Source: Pirellulales bacterium
GTDB lineage: Bacteria; Planctomycetota; Planctomycetia; Pirellulales; JACPPG01
Reading direction: 5' to 3'
Assembly: GCA_036490175.1 (NCBI GenBank)
Contig: DASXEJ010000361.1
Coordinates: forward strand, 1-55,147
DNA length: 55,147 nucleotides
A model generated the notes under the pieces. That model had not been told where the DNA came from. It saw only the letters and a program-made list of their open reading frames with translations, and did no database searches. This document shows positions 35,612 through 44,701 of this stretch, piece by piece. The translations under genes and the position numbers were made by a program. Every line of letters begins with the position of its first letter. Positions within the stretch are counted from its first letter, which is position 1.

Positions 35612-35673
35612 CCCCGCGCCTATTTGCAATCGCAAGTTACGATCCGAATCTCAACATGGCTTGAAGAATCCTC

Positions 35674-36615
35674 GTGAGCGAACCGTTAGTATTCCTCAAC
35701 GGCGATCTGCTGCCGGCCTCGCGCGCGCATTTGGCGATTTACGACGCCGGCCTGGTATTTGGGGCCACGGTGACCGAGATGACGCGGACCTTCAGTCATC
35801 AACCCTTTCGTTTGCAAGATCACTTGGATCGACTGTTTCGCTCTTTGAGTTCCGTGGGATTCGACATCGGCATGTCTCGCGATGAGCTGTCCGAGGTTTC
35901 GCAGAAGTTGCTGGCACACAACGCGGCACAAATCGAGACTGACGATGAGTTGGGTTTGATCCATTTCGTCACCGCCGGCGAGTACAGCCGCTACGCCAGT
36001 TCGCCGAATCAGGCCGTCCGCACGACGCCCACGATTTGCGTCCACACGTTTCCCTTGGCATTGCACATGTGGGCGGCCAAGATCGAGCACGGAGCCCATT
36101 TAATCACTCCCCAGATCCGTCACGTACCGCCGGAGTGCTATGACCCACAGATAAAGAATCGCAGCCGGCTCCATTATTACCTGGCCGAGCAGGAGGCGCG
36201 ATCCGTCGATCCGGATGCCTCGGCATTGCTCTTGGATCTGGATGGAAACGTCACTGAAACGAGCGCCGCCAACTTTCTCATGGTCGAACAAGGCACGATC
36301 GTTTCTCCCCCGCTAGCCCGTACTTTGCCAGGGATCAGCCGGCAGACAGTGAGCGAACTGGCAGGAAAACTCGGCATCCCGTTTGTCGAGCGCGATATCG
36401 CACTCTCGGAAGCTCTTCGCTCTGACGAGGCGCTATTGTCGAGCACATCCTATTGCCTTCTGCCGGTAACACGAATCAACGGCACGGCAATTGGCAGTGG
36501 GCAGCCCGGTCCTCTGTTCGCACGGCTCATCGACGGCTGGAGCGGATTGGTTGGCCTCGACATTCGACGGCAAATCCTCTGCAGCAGCGGCGGCAATTCC
36601 CGCCGTGGTATCTGA
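35674..36615 (+). CDS. Class IV aminotransferase (BCAT/ADCL-like)
   Basis: 313 residues, GTG start. It is a PLP enzyme of fold type IV. The N-terminal VFLNGDLLPASRAHLAIYDAG is typical; the PLP-binding Lys is K161 in PQIKNRSRLHYYLAEQEA; the glycine loop and ETSAANFLMVEQGTIVSPPL are also characteristic. The C-terminal ISRQTVSELAGKLGIP is the usual helix. It could be a branched-chain aminotransferase, D-amino-acid aminotransferase or aminodeoxychorismate lyase; the LHYYLAEQEA context suits a BCAT-like or D-amino-acid group, but I cannot decide. It probably shares a transcript with the SDR gene 62 bases upstream. Confidence 0.88.
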   Translation: MSEPLVFLNGDLLPASRAHLAIYDAGLVFGATVTEMTRTFSHQPFRLQDHLDRLFRSLSSVGFDIGMSRDELSEVSQKLLAHNAAQIETDDELGLIHFVTAGEYSRYASSPNQAVRTTPTICVHTFPLALHMWAAKIEHGAHLITPQIRHVPPECYDPQIKNRSRLHYYLAEQEARSVDPDASALLLDLDGNVTETSAANFLMVEQGTIVSPPLARTLPGISRQTVSELAGKLGIPFVERDIALSEALRSDEALLSSTSYCLLPVTRINGTAIGSGQPGPLFARLIDGWSGLVGLDIRRQILCSSGGNSRRGI

Positions 36616-36936
36616 CGTCAAAGTCCATCCGTGCAATGTGACAGCCCATCGAAGTTTATCGGTCTTGCGTGGTAACGAATGGGCCGGCACTTTCGTTGGC
36701 CCCTTGAAATCTGTCAGGGTATTGACGCCGGATGGCCAGCCGACAGGGTCACGCACCGTCGCGCCAGGCATTACACCTGCCTACAAATCCGCCAAAACCT
36801 ACAGATTCGTTAGCTTCGGAAGCTCCTCTTGCGGGGTTAGATACGTAATGAATTAGAATAGGGATAAGCTCTCGGCCGATGGATTTTGAAGCGGACGACA
36901 TCCGGCCGGCGCGGCACATCGAATTTCGGGGATCCC
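36616..36936. other. Intergenic region before the PSD1 gene
   Basis: About 320 bases with no gene. A TTGCGG (36829-36834) and TAGAAT (36854-36859), 19 bases apart, could form a weak promoter for the PSD1 gene. Nothing else stands out. Confidence 0.3.
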
Positions 36937-39438
36937 ATGCGGACTGTACGCGTCGGTTCGGGGGCCGTGCTGTTGGTGCTGCTCGTGATTGGCAAAGCAT
37001 ATTGTGCTGCGCCCACGATGACCTCACGGCCGTCGAAAGAAGGCCTCGACTTCTTCGAAAAGCACATCCGACCCGTCCTCGTCCACAACTGTTACGAATG
37101 CCATTCGGGCGATGCCGCCAAAGCCAAGGGGCACTTGCTGCTTGATACTGCCGAAGGAATGCGCAAAGGGGGCGATTCCGGCGCAGTGATTCTACCTGGC
37201 CATGCCGATTCGAGCTTGTTGGTCGAGGCCATCCGCTACGAGGGGCTCGAAATGCCCCCCAAGGCGCAGCTGCCCGACGACGTGATCGAGGACTTTGTGC
37301 AGTGGATCGACATGGGCGCCCCTGATCCGCGCGTCGGCAAAGCGGCCAAGCCCAAGGGCAAGATCGATCTGGCCGAGGCGCGCAAGTACTGGGCCTTCCG
37401 ACCGCCGAAGCGCGTAACGCCGCCCGAAGTGAACGACTCGCGATGGCCCTACAACGATATCGATCGTTTCGTGCAAGCACGCCGCGAGCAAGAACACCTG
37501 GCACCGGCGGCCGACACAGACCGCTTGACTTTGATTCGCCGCGTCACATTTGACCTGACAGGATTGCCTCCCACCCCTGCAGAAGTGGACGCCTTCTTGA
37601 AGGACCCTTCAGCAGGAGCGTTCGGCACGGTTGTCGATCGGCTCTTGGATTCTCCGCAGTTTGGCGAGCGCTGGGCACGGCATTGGTTCGATGTCGTTCG
37701 TTACGCGGAATCGACGGGCAAAGATCGCAACGTCCCCTACCGCTATGCCTGGCGCTATCGCGATTACGTCATCGACGCCTTCAATGCCGACAAGCCGTAC
37801 GATCGATTTATCCTCGAGCAGTTGGCGGGCGATTTACTGCCGGCGCGCGGGCCCAAGGAAAAGAACGACCACGTCATCGCTACAGGGTTTCTGGCCTTGG
37901 GACCAAAAGCGGTCAATGCCAAGAATGCCGAACAGTTCGCCATGGACGTGATCGATGACCAGATCGATGTCACTGGCCGCGCCCTACTAGGGATGACGAT
38001 CGCATGTGCCCGCTGCCATGACCACAAGTTCGACCCGATTCCCACCAGCGATTATTACGCGCTGGCGGGCATCTTCCGCAGCAGCGACACCTACTCCGGC
38101 ATCGTGGCCGGCAAAAAGAGCGCCGTCGACGCCCAGCTGATCTCGTTGATCGACACGGACAAGAGCCAACGGCCTTCGCCCGAGCAACTGAAGGCGGCCA
38201 AAGCCCATCAGGAAGAGATCTCACAGATCGAATCGCAGATCGATAATGTGAAAAAGATGGCCAAACAGGCCCGCAAGGGTCCGAATCAAAAAAAGGGAAA
38301 AGGGAAGCAGCAAGCCCCTCGGACGCAGGTCAATCCGCAAGCAGTGCGCGAGCAAGTCAAAGAGTTGAATGACAAGCTCGAAAAGCTAGAGGCCGAGCCG
38401 ACCCCGCCGGGTAACTACGCAGTCGGCGTCGTCGAGAGCGGGTCGCCGACGAATTGCCAGGTGCTGGTACGGGGCGAAATCAAGGACAAGGGCCCTGAAG
38501 TTCCGCGCGGCGTACTGACCGTGCTCAAGACGCCAGCGGCAAAAATCAATCCACGCCACAGCGGTCGCTTGGAGCTGGCACAATGGATCGCCAACAAGAG
38601 CAACCCGCTGACGGCTCGCGTAATGGTCAACCGCGTGTGGGGGCATTTATTCGGGCAGGGACTCGTCGATTCCGTCGACAACTTCGGCACGCTCGGCAAC
38701 GAACCGAGCCATCCCGAGTTGCTCGATACCCTGGCTGTGCAATTCATGGACGAAGGCTGGTCGGTCAAGAAACTGATTCGCTCGATCGTCCTCAGTCACA
38801 CCTATCAATTGAGCAGCGCGCATGACGCCAAGAATCACGATCTCGATCCCGCGAATCGGTACTTGTGGCGCATGGAGCGGCGCCGGCTGGATGCCGAGGA
38901 AATTCGCGACGCCATGCTGGTGGCTAGCGGCCAGTTGCAGTTAGAGCGGCCCGAAGGCTCGCCCGTCATGCAACTCGGCAACGGTCCGGTACGCGGCCGC
39001 GAGCTGCAAGACGTACGCAAGCCGAACAGCTTGCGCAGCATCTATCTGCCCATGATCCGCGGAAACGTTCCCGACATGCTGCAGGTATTCGACGCCGCCG
39101 ACCCGAGCCTGATCGTCGGCAAGCGCGATGTTACGACGGTGCCGACCCAGGCCCTGTTTTTGATGAACAATCCCTTCGTTCTGCAGCAGTCGTCCGAAAT
39201 GGCCAAGCGAATTCTGGCGGAAAAAGATCGCGACCAGTCGACCAAAATCGACCTGGCCTATCGCAACGCACTCACTCGCCTGGCCACCAAGGACGAACAC
39301 CAGCGGGTGGCGAAGTACCTGAACGAGTATCGTCACGCGTTGGAACAGGCAGGTGGTAAGGTCAGCCCGCAAGTGGCGGCTTGGACCAGCTTGTGCCAGA
39401 CCCTCTTTGAATGCGGCGAGTTTCGTTACGTTTATTGA
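36937..39438 (+). CDS. Planctomycete cytochrome-type DUF1549/DUF1553 (PSD1) protein
   Basis: 833 residues from the ATG at 36937 with a signal peptide (VLLVLLVIGKAYCAA). The first domain is planctomycete cytochrome c (PSCyt1) with a CYECH haem motif at C52-C55-H56. The DUF1549 domain (PSCyt2) has FDLTGLPPTPAEVDAF and ERWARHWFDVVRYAEST; its second CxxCH, CARCHDHKFDPI, is family-conserved. A Lys/Gln-rich linker (about residues 440-490) is followed by DUF1553 (PSD1): HSGRLELAQWIANKSNPL through LLRSIVLSHTYQ-like helices to VPTQALFLMNNPFV. Exported; thought to be redox proteins that work with DUF1501 partners in planctomycete polysaccharide metabolism, but the reaction is unknown. The DUF1501 gene follows 25 bases later. 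Confidence 0.92.
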   Translation: MRTVRVGSGAVLLVLLVIGKAYCAAPTMTSRPSKEGLDFFEKHIRPVLVHNCYECHSGDAAKAKGHLLLDTAEGMRKGGDSGAVILPGHADSSLLVEAIRYEGLEMPPKAQLPDDVIEDFVQWIDMGAPDPRVGKAAKPKGKIDLAEARKYWAFRPPKRVTPPEVNDSRWPYNDIDRFVQARREQEHLAPAADTDRLTLIRRVTFDLTGLPPTPAEVDAFLKDPSAGAFGTVVDRLLDSPQFGERWARHWFDVVRYAESTGKDRNVPYRYAWRYRDYVIDAFNADKPYDRFILEQLAGDLLPARGPKEKNDHVIATGFLALGPKAVNAKNAEQFAMDVIDDQIDVTGRALLGMTIACARCHDHKFDPIPTSDYYALAGIFRSSDTYSGIVAGKKSAVDAQLISLIDTDKSQRPSPEQLKAAKAHQEEISQIESQIDNVKKMAKQARKGPNQKKGKGKQQAPRTQVNPQAVREQVKELNDKLEKLEAEPTPPGNYAVGVVESGSPTNCQVLVRGEIKDKGPEVPRGVLTVLKTPAAKINPRHSGRLELAQWIANKSNPLTARVMVNRVWGHLFGQGLVDSVDNFGTLGNEPSHPELLDTLAVQFMDEGWSVKKLIRSIVLSHTYQLSSAHDAKNHDLDPANRYLWRMERRRLDAEEIRDAMLVASGQLQLERPEGSPVMQLGNGPVRGRELQDVRKPNSLRSIYLPMIRGNVPDMLQVFDAADPSLIVGKRDVTTVPTQALFLMNNPFVLQQSSEMAKRILAEKDRDQSTKIDLAYRNALTRLATKDEHQRVAKYLNEYRHALEQAGGKVSPQVAAWTSLCQTLFECGEFRYVY

Positions 39439-39463
39439 TCTGCACCTCTTAGCTCTGCAGGGC

Positions 39464-40849
39464 ATGAACATGGCCAACAATATCTTCAAGCACGGTCTTT
39501 CTCGACGGGCACTCCTGAAGACTGTGTCCTGCGGCTTTGGCTATCTGGCCTTGGCCGATCTGGCCTCGCAGACACTTGCCACGGAGTCGCCGAACGTTCT
39601 GGTGCCCAAATCCACACACTTTCCTGCCCGCGCCAAGCGGGTCATCTTTCTGTTTATGGCTGGCGCGCCTTCGCACGTTGATACCTTCGATTACAAGCCG
39701 AAGCTACAGGCAGATGATGGCCGCCCGGCCGACGGTAAAGGGGCTTCGCGCAAGTTGATGAAGTCGCCGTTCAAGTTCGCAAAGCACGGACATTCGGGCC
39801 TGTGGATCTCGGACATATTTCCCAATCTGGCGACACATGCCGATGATCTCTGTCTGCTCAACAGCATGTATACCGACGTGGGCGTGCATCCGCAGGCCGT
39901 GATCGAAATGCACACCGGCACGTTCCGCTTTCAACGCCCATCGATGGGGGCCTGGACGCTGTATGGTTTGGGGAGCGACAACTCCGAGCTGCCCGGGTTC
40001 ATTACGATCAATCCCACCGGCGGCGCGCCAACCTACGGCAGTGCCTTTTTGCCGGCCTCGTACCAGGGCATCAAGATCGATGGCGTGCAGGAGAAAAACG
40101 GTGGCGGCCGCATGGCCAATATCGCCAACCCACGACTGTCTGCCGAATTGCAGCGCAAGCAGCTCGACCTGTTGGCCAGCTTGAATAAAGATCGCCTGGC
40201 CAAGGATGGCGTCAACACCGAACTGGAGGGCCTGATCGAATCCTACGAGCTGGCTTTCCGCATGGAAGGAGCCGTGCCGGCGATCATGGATATCTCGAAC
40301 GAGACGCAAACCACGCGCGACTCCTACGGCGTCGGCACCAAGGGGACCGACAATTTCGGGCGGCAGTGCCTGATCGCGCGGCGGTTCGCCGAAGCTGGCG
40401 TGCGCTTTATCGAACTGGGCATGGGGGGCTGGGATCAGCACAATGACCTGCGCGCAAAGCTGACGACAAACGCGCGCAGCATCGATAAGCCCATCGCGGC
40501 TTTGCTCGCCGACTTGAAACAACGCGACATGCTCAAGGACACGCTGGTCGTATGGGGGGGCGAATTTGGCCGTACGCCGGCTGCGCAAAAGTCTGACGGT
40601 CGTGATCACAACGCCAGCGGATTCAGCATGTGGATGGCCGGCGGCGGAGTGAAGGGGGGCTATCGTCACGGCGCCACCGACGAGCACGGCACCAACGCCG
40701 TCGACAAGAAAATGCACATCAACGATCTACACGCCACGATGCTGTATCTACTTGGGCTCGATCACACCAAGCTGACGTACCAGTACAGCGGCCGCGAAGT
40801 ACGCTTGACCGACCTGGCCGGCCAGGTGGCACACGACATTGTCGCTTAG
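39464..40849 (+). CDS. DUF1501 protein (Tat-exported), partner of PSD1
   Basis: 461 residues from the ATG at 39464, 25 bases after PSD1. The N-terminus carries a twin-arginine signal (LSRRALLKTVSCGFGYLALA). Typical DUF1501 patterns follow: IFLFMAGAPSHVDTFDYKPK, LCLLNSMYTDVGVHPQAV and, near the C-terminus, VVWGGEFGRTPAAQKSDGRDHN, then HINDLHATMLYLLGLDH. The fold is that of alkaline phosphatase/sulfatase-like proteins, with the metal-binding Asp/His at these motifs. It is nearly always next to a DUF1553 gene in planctomycetes. Function unproven; the pair probably acts at the cell surface. Confidence 0.93.
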   Translation: MNMANNIFKHGLSRRALLKTVSCGFGYLALADLASQTLATESPNVLVPKSTHFPARAKRVIFLFMAGAPSHVDTFDYKPKLQADDGRPADGKGASRKLMKSPFKFAKHGHSGLWISDIFPNLATHADDLCLLNSMYTDVGVHPQAVIEMHTGTFRFQRPSMGAWTLYGLGSDNSELPGFITINPTGGAPTYGSAFLPASYQGIKIDGVQEKNGGGRMANIANPRLSAELQRKQLDLLASLNKDRLAKDGVNTELEGLIESYELAFRMEGAVPAIMDISNETQTTRDSYGVGTKGTDNFGRQCLIARRFAEAGVRFIELGMGGWDQHNDLRAKLTTNARSIDKPIAALLADLKQRDMLKDTLVVWGGEFGRTPAAQKSDGRDHNASGFSMWMAGGGVKGGYRHGATDEHGTNAVDKKMHINDLHATMLYLLGLDHTKLTYQYSGREVRLTDLAGQVAHDIVA

Positions 40850-40871
40850 CGCCCGCGGTGGCCTTGCGACA

Positions 40872-42185
40872 TCAGCGCCCGGGCGGACGTGTGCCCACAC
40901 GGCGCAAGAAGAGCAGCAGCGTTCCGCCGCAACACCCCAGCAGCCACGTCGCGGGTTCTGGCACGGCTGATCCACTGCCTGCCCCGCTTCCTGTGCCGTA
41001 AGTCGCCAACCAATTGCCGGCGATCGTGTTGACGTCCAAGCCATTTACGACACCGTCGCCGTTGACGTCGCCAGCCACATTGCTGCCGACGGCCAACCAG
41101 TGTCCGGCCAGCTTATTGATGTCCAATCCGTTGACGATGCCGTCGCCATTGGCGTCACCAAGTCCCGGTGGCGGCGGGGCGTAGCTGATCACGTAGTTTG
41201 AATACGGACCGAGCGTAGCGGCCAGCGTGTCGGAGCCTCCGTAGGTCAGACCCGCATGCTGTAGAATCTGCGCTTCGCTGAATAACGGGACCCCGGCGTT
41301 GTAGCCGGTATCCAGGGCCTGCGCAAACAGATTGCCCAGCGTCCCCTGCAAAGTGGTGTATGGGTGGATGCCATCAACGCAGAATCCGGCGGTCGACGAG
41401 GTACTGCTCGTGCTTTGGGTCAGGTTGATCGTCACGTTGCCAATCTTGACCGTGGTGTTGAAGCTTCCTTCGGAACCAAACACCTTGCTGATCATCGCCG
41501 ACAGATCGGCAACCACGATGTGATCCGATTGCGCGATACCATTGATGCCCGTGTTGACCTGTGCCACGGCGTTGGCAACCAGTTGCCGTTTGGTCGCGTC
41601 GGGATAGTCGGCTTGCACGGTGGGCGTGATGCCGTAGTCCGGCACGGTCGCCACGACGACTTTCACACCGGTCGGCAGAATATCGCCGAGCGCGGTGCTG
41701 ATGTTCGAGACCACGCTGTTGACGTAGCTCGTAATTTGCGACTGCGACCACACGCCCCCGTAAATGTCGTTGTAGGCCGTCGTGCCGGGACCAAAATCAT
41801 TGGCCCCGATGGCGAATACCGCGTAGTCGATACCCGCGCCGCCGGCGTTTGGAATCTGCGCAGCCAAGCCGCTGGCCTGGCCACCAGACAGAACCGTGGA
41901 GCTGGTCGCGCCGGCTAGCGCCCAGTTTTGGTTGTATCCCTCCCCGCGCGGAGGAGGATTCGCAGGGCTCGTGACGAGTGGTCCAAGGTTCGCGCTGTCA
42001 TAGGTGGCAAACTGCTCGGTCCAGTTCGTCGCGTACGTGCGGCCATTGAACATGTACTCATCGCTCAGGCTGTCGCCCATGACTCCCAGGTTGATCTCGG
42101 CCCGCGCTCGCTCGGGCGACAAGATCACCCCAAGCAACGTGATCGCAGCTACGCGAGACCAGAGCCGACGAAACGTCAACTTCAT
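40872..42185 (-). CDS. Secreted SGNH/GDSL hydrolase with dockerin and PEP-CTERM
   Basis: 437 residues with a signal peptide. The SGNH domain (about residues 30-320) has block I GDSLSDEY (nucleophile Ser), block III GAND (FAIGANDFGPG) and the C-terminal D-x-x-H pair in CVDGIHPYTT. It should hydrolyse an ester, perhaps on a glycan or lipid. A paired dockerin (DANGDGIVNGLDINKLAGHW, DVNGDGVVNGLDVNTIAGNW), a GTGSGAGSGS linker and a PEP-CTERM segment (VPEPATWLLGCCGGTLLLFL plus RR tail) follow. It converges on the DUF1501 gene with a short gap. This is a good example of the shared dockerin-linker-anchor cassette of this window. Confidence 0.88.
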   Translation of the reverse strand: MKLTFRRLWSRVAAITLLGVILSPERARAEINLGVMGDSLSDEYMFNGRTYATNWTEQFATYDSANLGPLVTSPANPPPRGEGYNQNWALAGATSSTVLSGGQASGLAAQIPNAGGAGIDYAVFAIGANDFGPGTTAYNDIYGGVWSQSQITSYVNSVVSNISTALGDILPTGVKVVVATVPDYGITPTVQADYPDATKRQLVANAVAQVNTGINGIAQSDHIVVADLSAMISKVFGSEGSFNTTVKIGNVTINLTQSTSSTSSTAGFCVDGIHPYTTLQGTLGNLFAQALDTGYNAGVPLFSEAQILQHAGLTYGGSDTLAATLGPYSNYVISYAPPPPGLGDANGDGIVNGLDINKLAGHWLAVGSNVAGDVNGDGVVNGLDVNTIAGNWLATYGTGSGAGSGSAVPEPATWLLGCCGGTLLLFLRRVGTRPPGR

Positions 42186-42499
42186 GACGGCACTCCCCCG
42201 AACGCAGGACTGGAGGCGAGAAACGCTTCTGACGAGCGGCGCAACTGACGTGGTTTTCGCAAAGGAGCCAACTAGTGACCGACCTGACTTCGCGAAGACA
42301 TTGCTCAGCCTAGATCACGCCCGACGGCGATACAAGCAAAAGGCCACGGCAGGGCCAACAGCCCAACACCTGGGCGTGGCAAAGCAGGCTGGTCGGGGAA
42401 CCTTTTGCTAGGCTTTTCACACCGTGGGAATGTGAGGGCCCAATCAGCAGTCGCCGCACATGCCGCGCTGCCGCCCAGCCACTCGGCGTCATCCAAATG
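42186..42499. other. Intergenic stretch between GDSL and ThuA genes
   Basis: About 315 bases between two minus-strand genes. No gene is supported. It likely holds the promoter of the GDSL gene and the end of the ThuA transcript; no clear hairpin with a T-run was found. Confidence 0.3.
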
Positions 42500-43321
42500 C
42501 TACTTGGCCGGTTTCAAGTGCGCATCGTCCAGCTTGTCGACCGACCACAACAGGCCGCGTGTCACCAAGTCGAGATACCGCGGATCTGCCACTGTCTGAT
42601 TGTTGTGCCCCAAGGTTGTGGCGAACACCTTGGCCTTGCCGTTGTACGTGTTCGTCCAGGCCACGATGTAATTCATCGTGGTCGCCTTGCCGTCGCGATT
42701 CTTTACCTCTTGCGCACCACGGGCCAGGGGCCGTGCCGTATCCAATAGTTGCCCGGCGCTGTTGTTGTAAAGTTCCTCGTTGACCGTGGTCCAGTTTTCC
42801 AGGGCCTTTGTAATCGGACTTTCGCGATCGACGAACGTTATTGCGATAGGCTGTTGTGGACCGTGCCCCGTGCTTTGCAAGCCGGTGAACTCGAACCATG
42901 GCGTGACGTTCGGGTATCCCTCGCTACGATAACAGTGCATACCGCAGTGCAACACCACGGCAGGCAATCCCGCGCGGTGCGGCTTGAGGATGCCATCGAT
43001 GACCTGTATATCTTTCACATCCGATGAGCACTCGTCGTGAATGATCACGTCGAAGCCGTCGGCCCAATCGGGGTTGTCATACACAGGATTCTTATGCGCT
43101 GTGGTCTTGTCTGGGTCGTAGGCGATGGTCCACACGACATTCGCCCGGGCCGAGATCCCTGCGGTCAGAATGTCTTTCTGCTTGCCGTAATCGTGACAGC
43201 ACCCACCGAGGACCAACAGTGCCCGGATCGGCTTCGTATCTGCGCCACGCACCGCGCCAGAGAGCGCCACGAGCAGGCAAAGCGAGACCGCAACGCACCT
43301 ACTCAAATCCAATCCCCTCAT
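42500..43321 (-). CDS. ThuA-domain protein (exported)
   Basis: 273 residues from the ATG at 43321; a longer frame adds 62 residues before a good signal peptide (SRCVAVSLCLLVALSGAVRG), so the shorter start is chosen. The ThuA domain, a class I glutamine-amidotransferase-like fold, begins IRALLVLGGCCHDYGKQKDI; then VIIHDECSSD and GLPAVVLHCGMHCYR; the C-terminal FATTLGHNNQTVADPRYLDLVTRGLLWSVDKL matches the family. In planctomycetes ThuA proteins accompany sugar-degrading enzymes such as DUF1080. No catalytic mechanism is established. It is divergent from the esterase at 43605. Confidence 0.88.
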   Translation of the reverse strand: MRGLDLSRCVAVSLCLLVALSGAVRGADTKPIRALLVLGGCCHDYGKQKDILTAGISARANVVWTIAYDPDKTTAHKNPVYDNPDWADGFDVIIHDECSSDVKDIQVIDGILKPHRAGLPAVVLHCGMHCYRSEGYPNVTPWFEFTGLQSTGHGPQQPIAITFVDRESPITKALENWTTVNEELYNNSAGQLLDTARPLARGAQEVKNRDGKATTMNYIVAWTNTYNGKAKVFATTLGHNNQTVADPRYLDLVTRGLLWSVDKLDDAHLKPAK

Positions 43322-43604
43322 GCAAGTTCTCCCTGGCAACCTTGATAATGTTGATGGCGGAAACGTACTGCCCACCGAAAATGGGCCCGTGCCCAAATGC
43401 TGTTCAGCATTGACCTCATGCGGTCCCTCAGGGACACGATTTCGATCTGCGATCATCGCCCGAGGAGACCCGCTTGGCAAGCGTAGTGCTTGCTTGGACG
43501 TAGGCACCGTGCCAGACTAACGCCCGGCCGGCCGCGCCGGTGCGTACCAATTGGTGGATTCGGCGGTGATTTCCGGCCACATTTCGTCGCAGGAGGTTCA
43601 ATCC

Positions 43605-44636
43605 ATGGGATGCAGCACCCATACACCGGCTATCTTGGCGCAGCATTTCGCAGCTGTTTCTTATGAGGGATGGCGTGCGTGGCGCGTTATCGCCGGATTG
43701 GCCGCCACGATGTTCTTGCTGCTCTTTTCGTTGGGCGCACTGCGTGCCGAGGAGCCGGCCTTGGAAAAGCAGACGATCGCCTACAAAACCGTCGGCCCGA
43801 CGAAGATTCATGCCGACGTCTATCGTCGTAATGATGACACGCCACGCCCGGCTGTTGTGTGGATCCACGGCGGCGCCCTGATCATGGGCAATCGCGACGG
43901 GATTCCTCGCGAGATCCGTCAACTTTGTCGGGAGCAGAACTATGTCTTGATATCGCTCGACTATCGCCTAGCACCTGAAATCAAACTGCCGGGAATCATC
44001 GAAGACATTCAGGACGCGTTTCGTTGGATTCATACCGACGGCGTCCGACAATTCCACGTCGACCCGGCCAAGATCGTGGTGAGTGGCGGATCAGCCGGCG
44101 GCTATCTCACGATGATGACGGGCATCTGCGTCGAGCCACGCCCCCGGGCGCTAGTCACCTATTGGGGCTATGGCGATGTCGATGGTCCTTGGTATGTCAC
44201 GCCGTCGGCCCACTACCGACAACAGCCGCTGATTTCGAAGGAGGATGCGTACCGCGTCGTCGGTGGCGAGGTGCAGACCGGCAGCGATAGTAAACCGCGT
44301 GGCACTTATTATCTATATCTGCGCCAGAACGGCTTGTGGACGCGCGAGGTCACGGGCTTCGATCCAGACACGGACAGCGCCAGGCTCGACCGCTACTGCC
44401 CGGTGCGTAACATCACCCCGCAATATCCTCCGATCCTGATGATCCACGGCACGGCCGACACCGATGTTCCCTATCAGGAGTCGGCCGATATGGATAAGGA
44501 ACTAACAAAGCAGGGCGTAGCGCACGAATTCGTCACTGTCGAAAAGGGCGGCCACGGCCTTGGCGGCGGCGACCCCCAGGCGATTTCCGCTGCCCATCAA
44601 CAGGCACTCGCCTTCATCCGCAAACACTTGGACTGA
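43605..44636 (+). CDS. Exported alpha/beta hydrolase (esterase/lipase, BD-FAE-like)
   Basis: 343 residues from the ATG at 43605, which has AGGAGG eight bases upstream; a TTG at 43551 is less likely. A hydrophobic segment (about residues 31-48) ending ALRAEE acts as signal peptide or anchor. The alpha/beta hydrolase core has the oxyanion HGG (VVWIHGGALIMGN), the nucleophile S163 in SGGSAGG, an Asp in MIHGTADTDVP and a His in GGHGLGGG. This matches the BD-FAE/hormone-sensitive-lipase-like esterases common beside planctomycete carbohydrate genes. It could deacylate a sugar or release an aryl ester. The PQQ dehydrogenase gene follows on the same strand after 65 bases. Confidence 0.88.
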   Translation: MGCSTHTPAILAQHFAAVSYEGWRAWRVIAGLAATMFLLLFSLGALRAEEPALEKQTIAYKTVGPTKIHADVYRRNDDTPRPAVVWIHGGALIMGNRDGIPREIRQLCREQNYVLISLDYRLAPEIKLPGIIEDIQDAFRWIHTDGVRQFHVDPAKIVVSGGSAGGYLTMMTGICVEPRPRALVTYWGYGDVDGPWYVTPSAHYRQQPLISKEDAYRVVGGEVQTGSDSKPRGTYYLYLRQNGLWTREVTGFDPDTDSARLDRYCPVRNITPQYPPILMIHGTADTDVPYQESADMDKELTKQGVAHEFVTVEKGGHGLGGGDPQAISAAHQQALAFIRKHLD

Positions 44637-44701
44637 AGTGCCGTGTTCCTTAAGCGTTTTCCACAGTGCAACCGTCGGTTCTCTAGGAACTTCTGATCGC
44701 A

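Noticed and set aside
40850-40900. GC-rich inverted repeats between the converging DUF1501 and GDSL genes
   Set aside because: Part of the repeat lies inside GDSL codons; high GC content makes such repeats frequent by chance.
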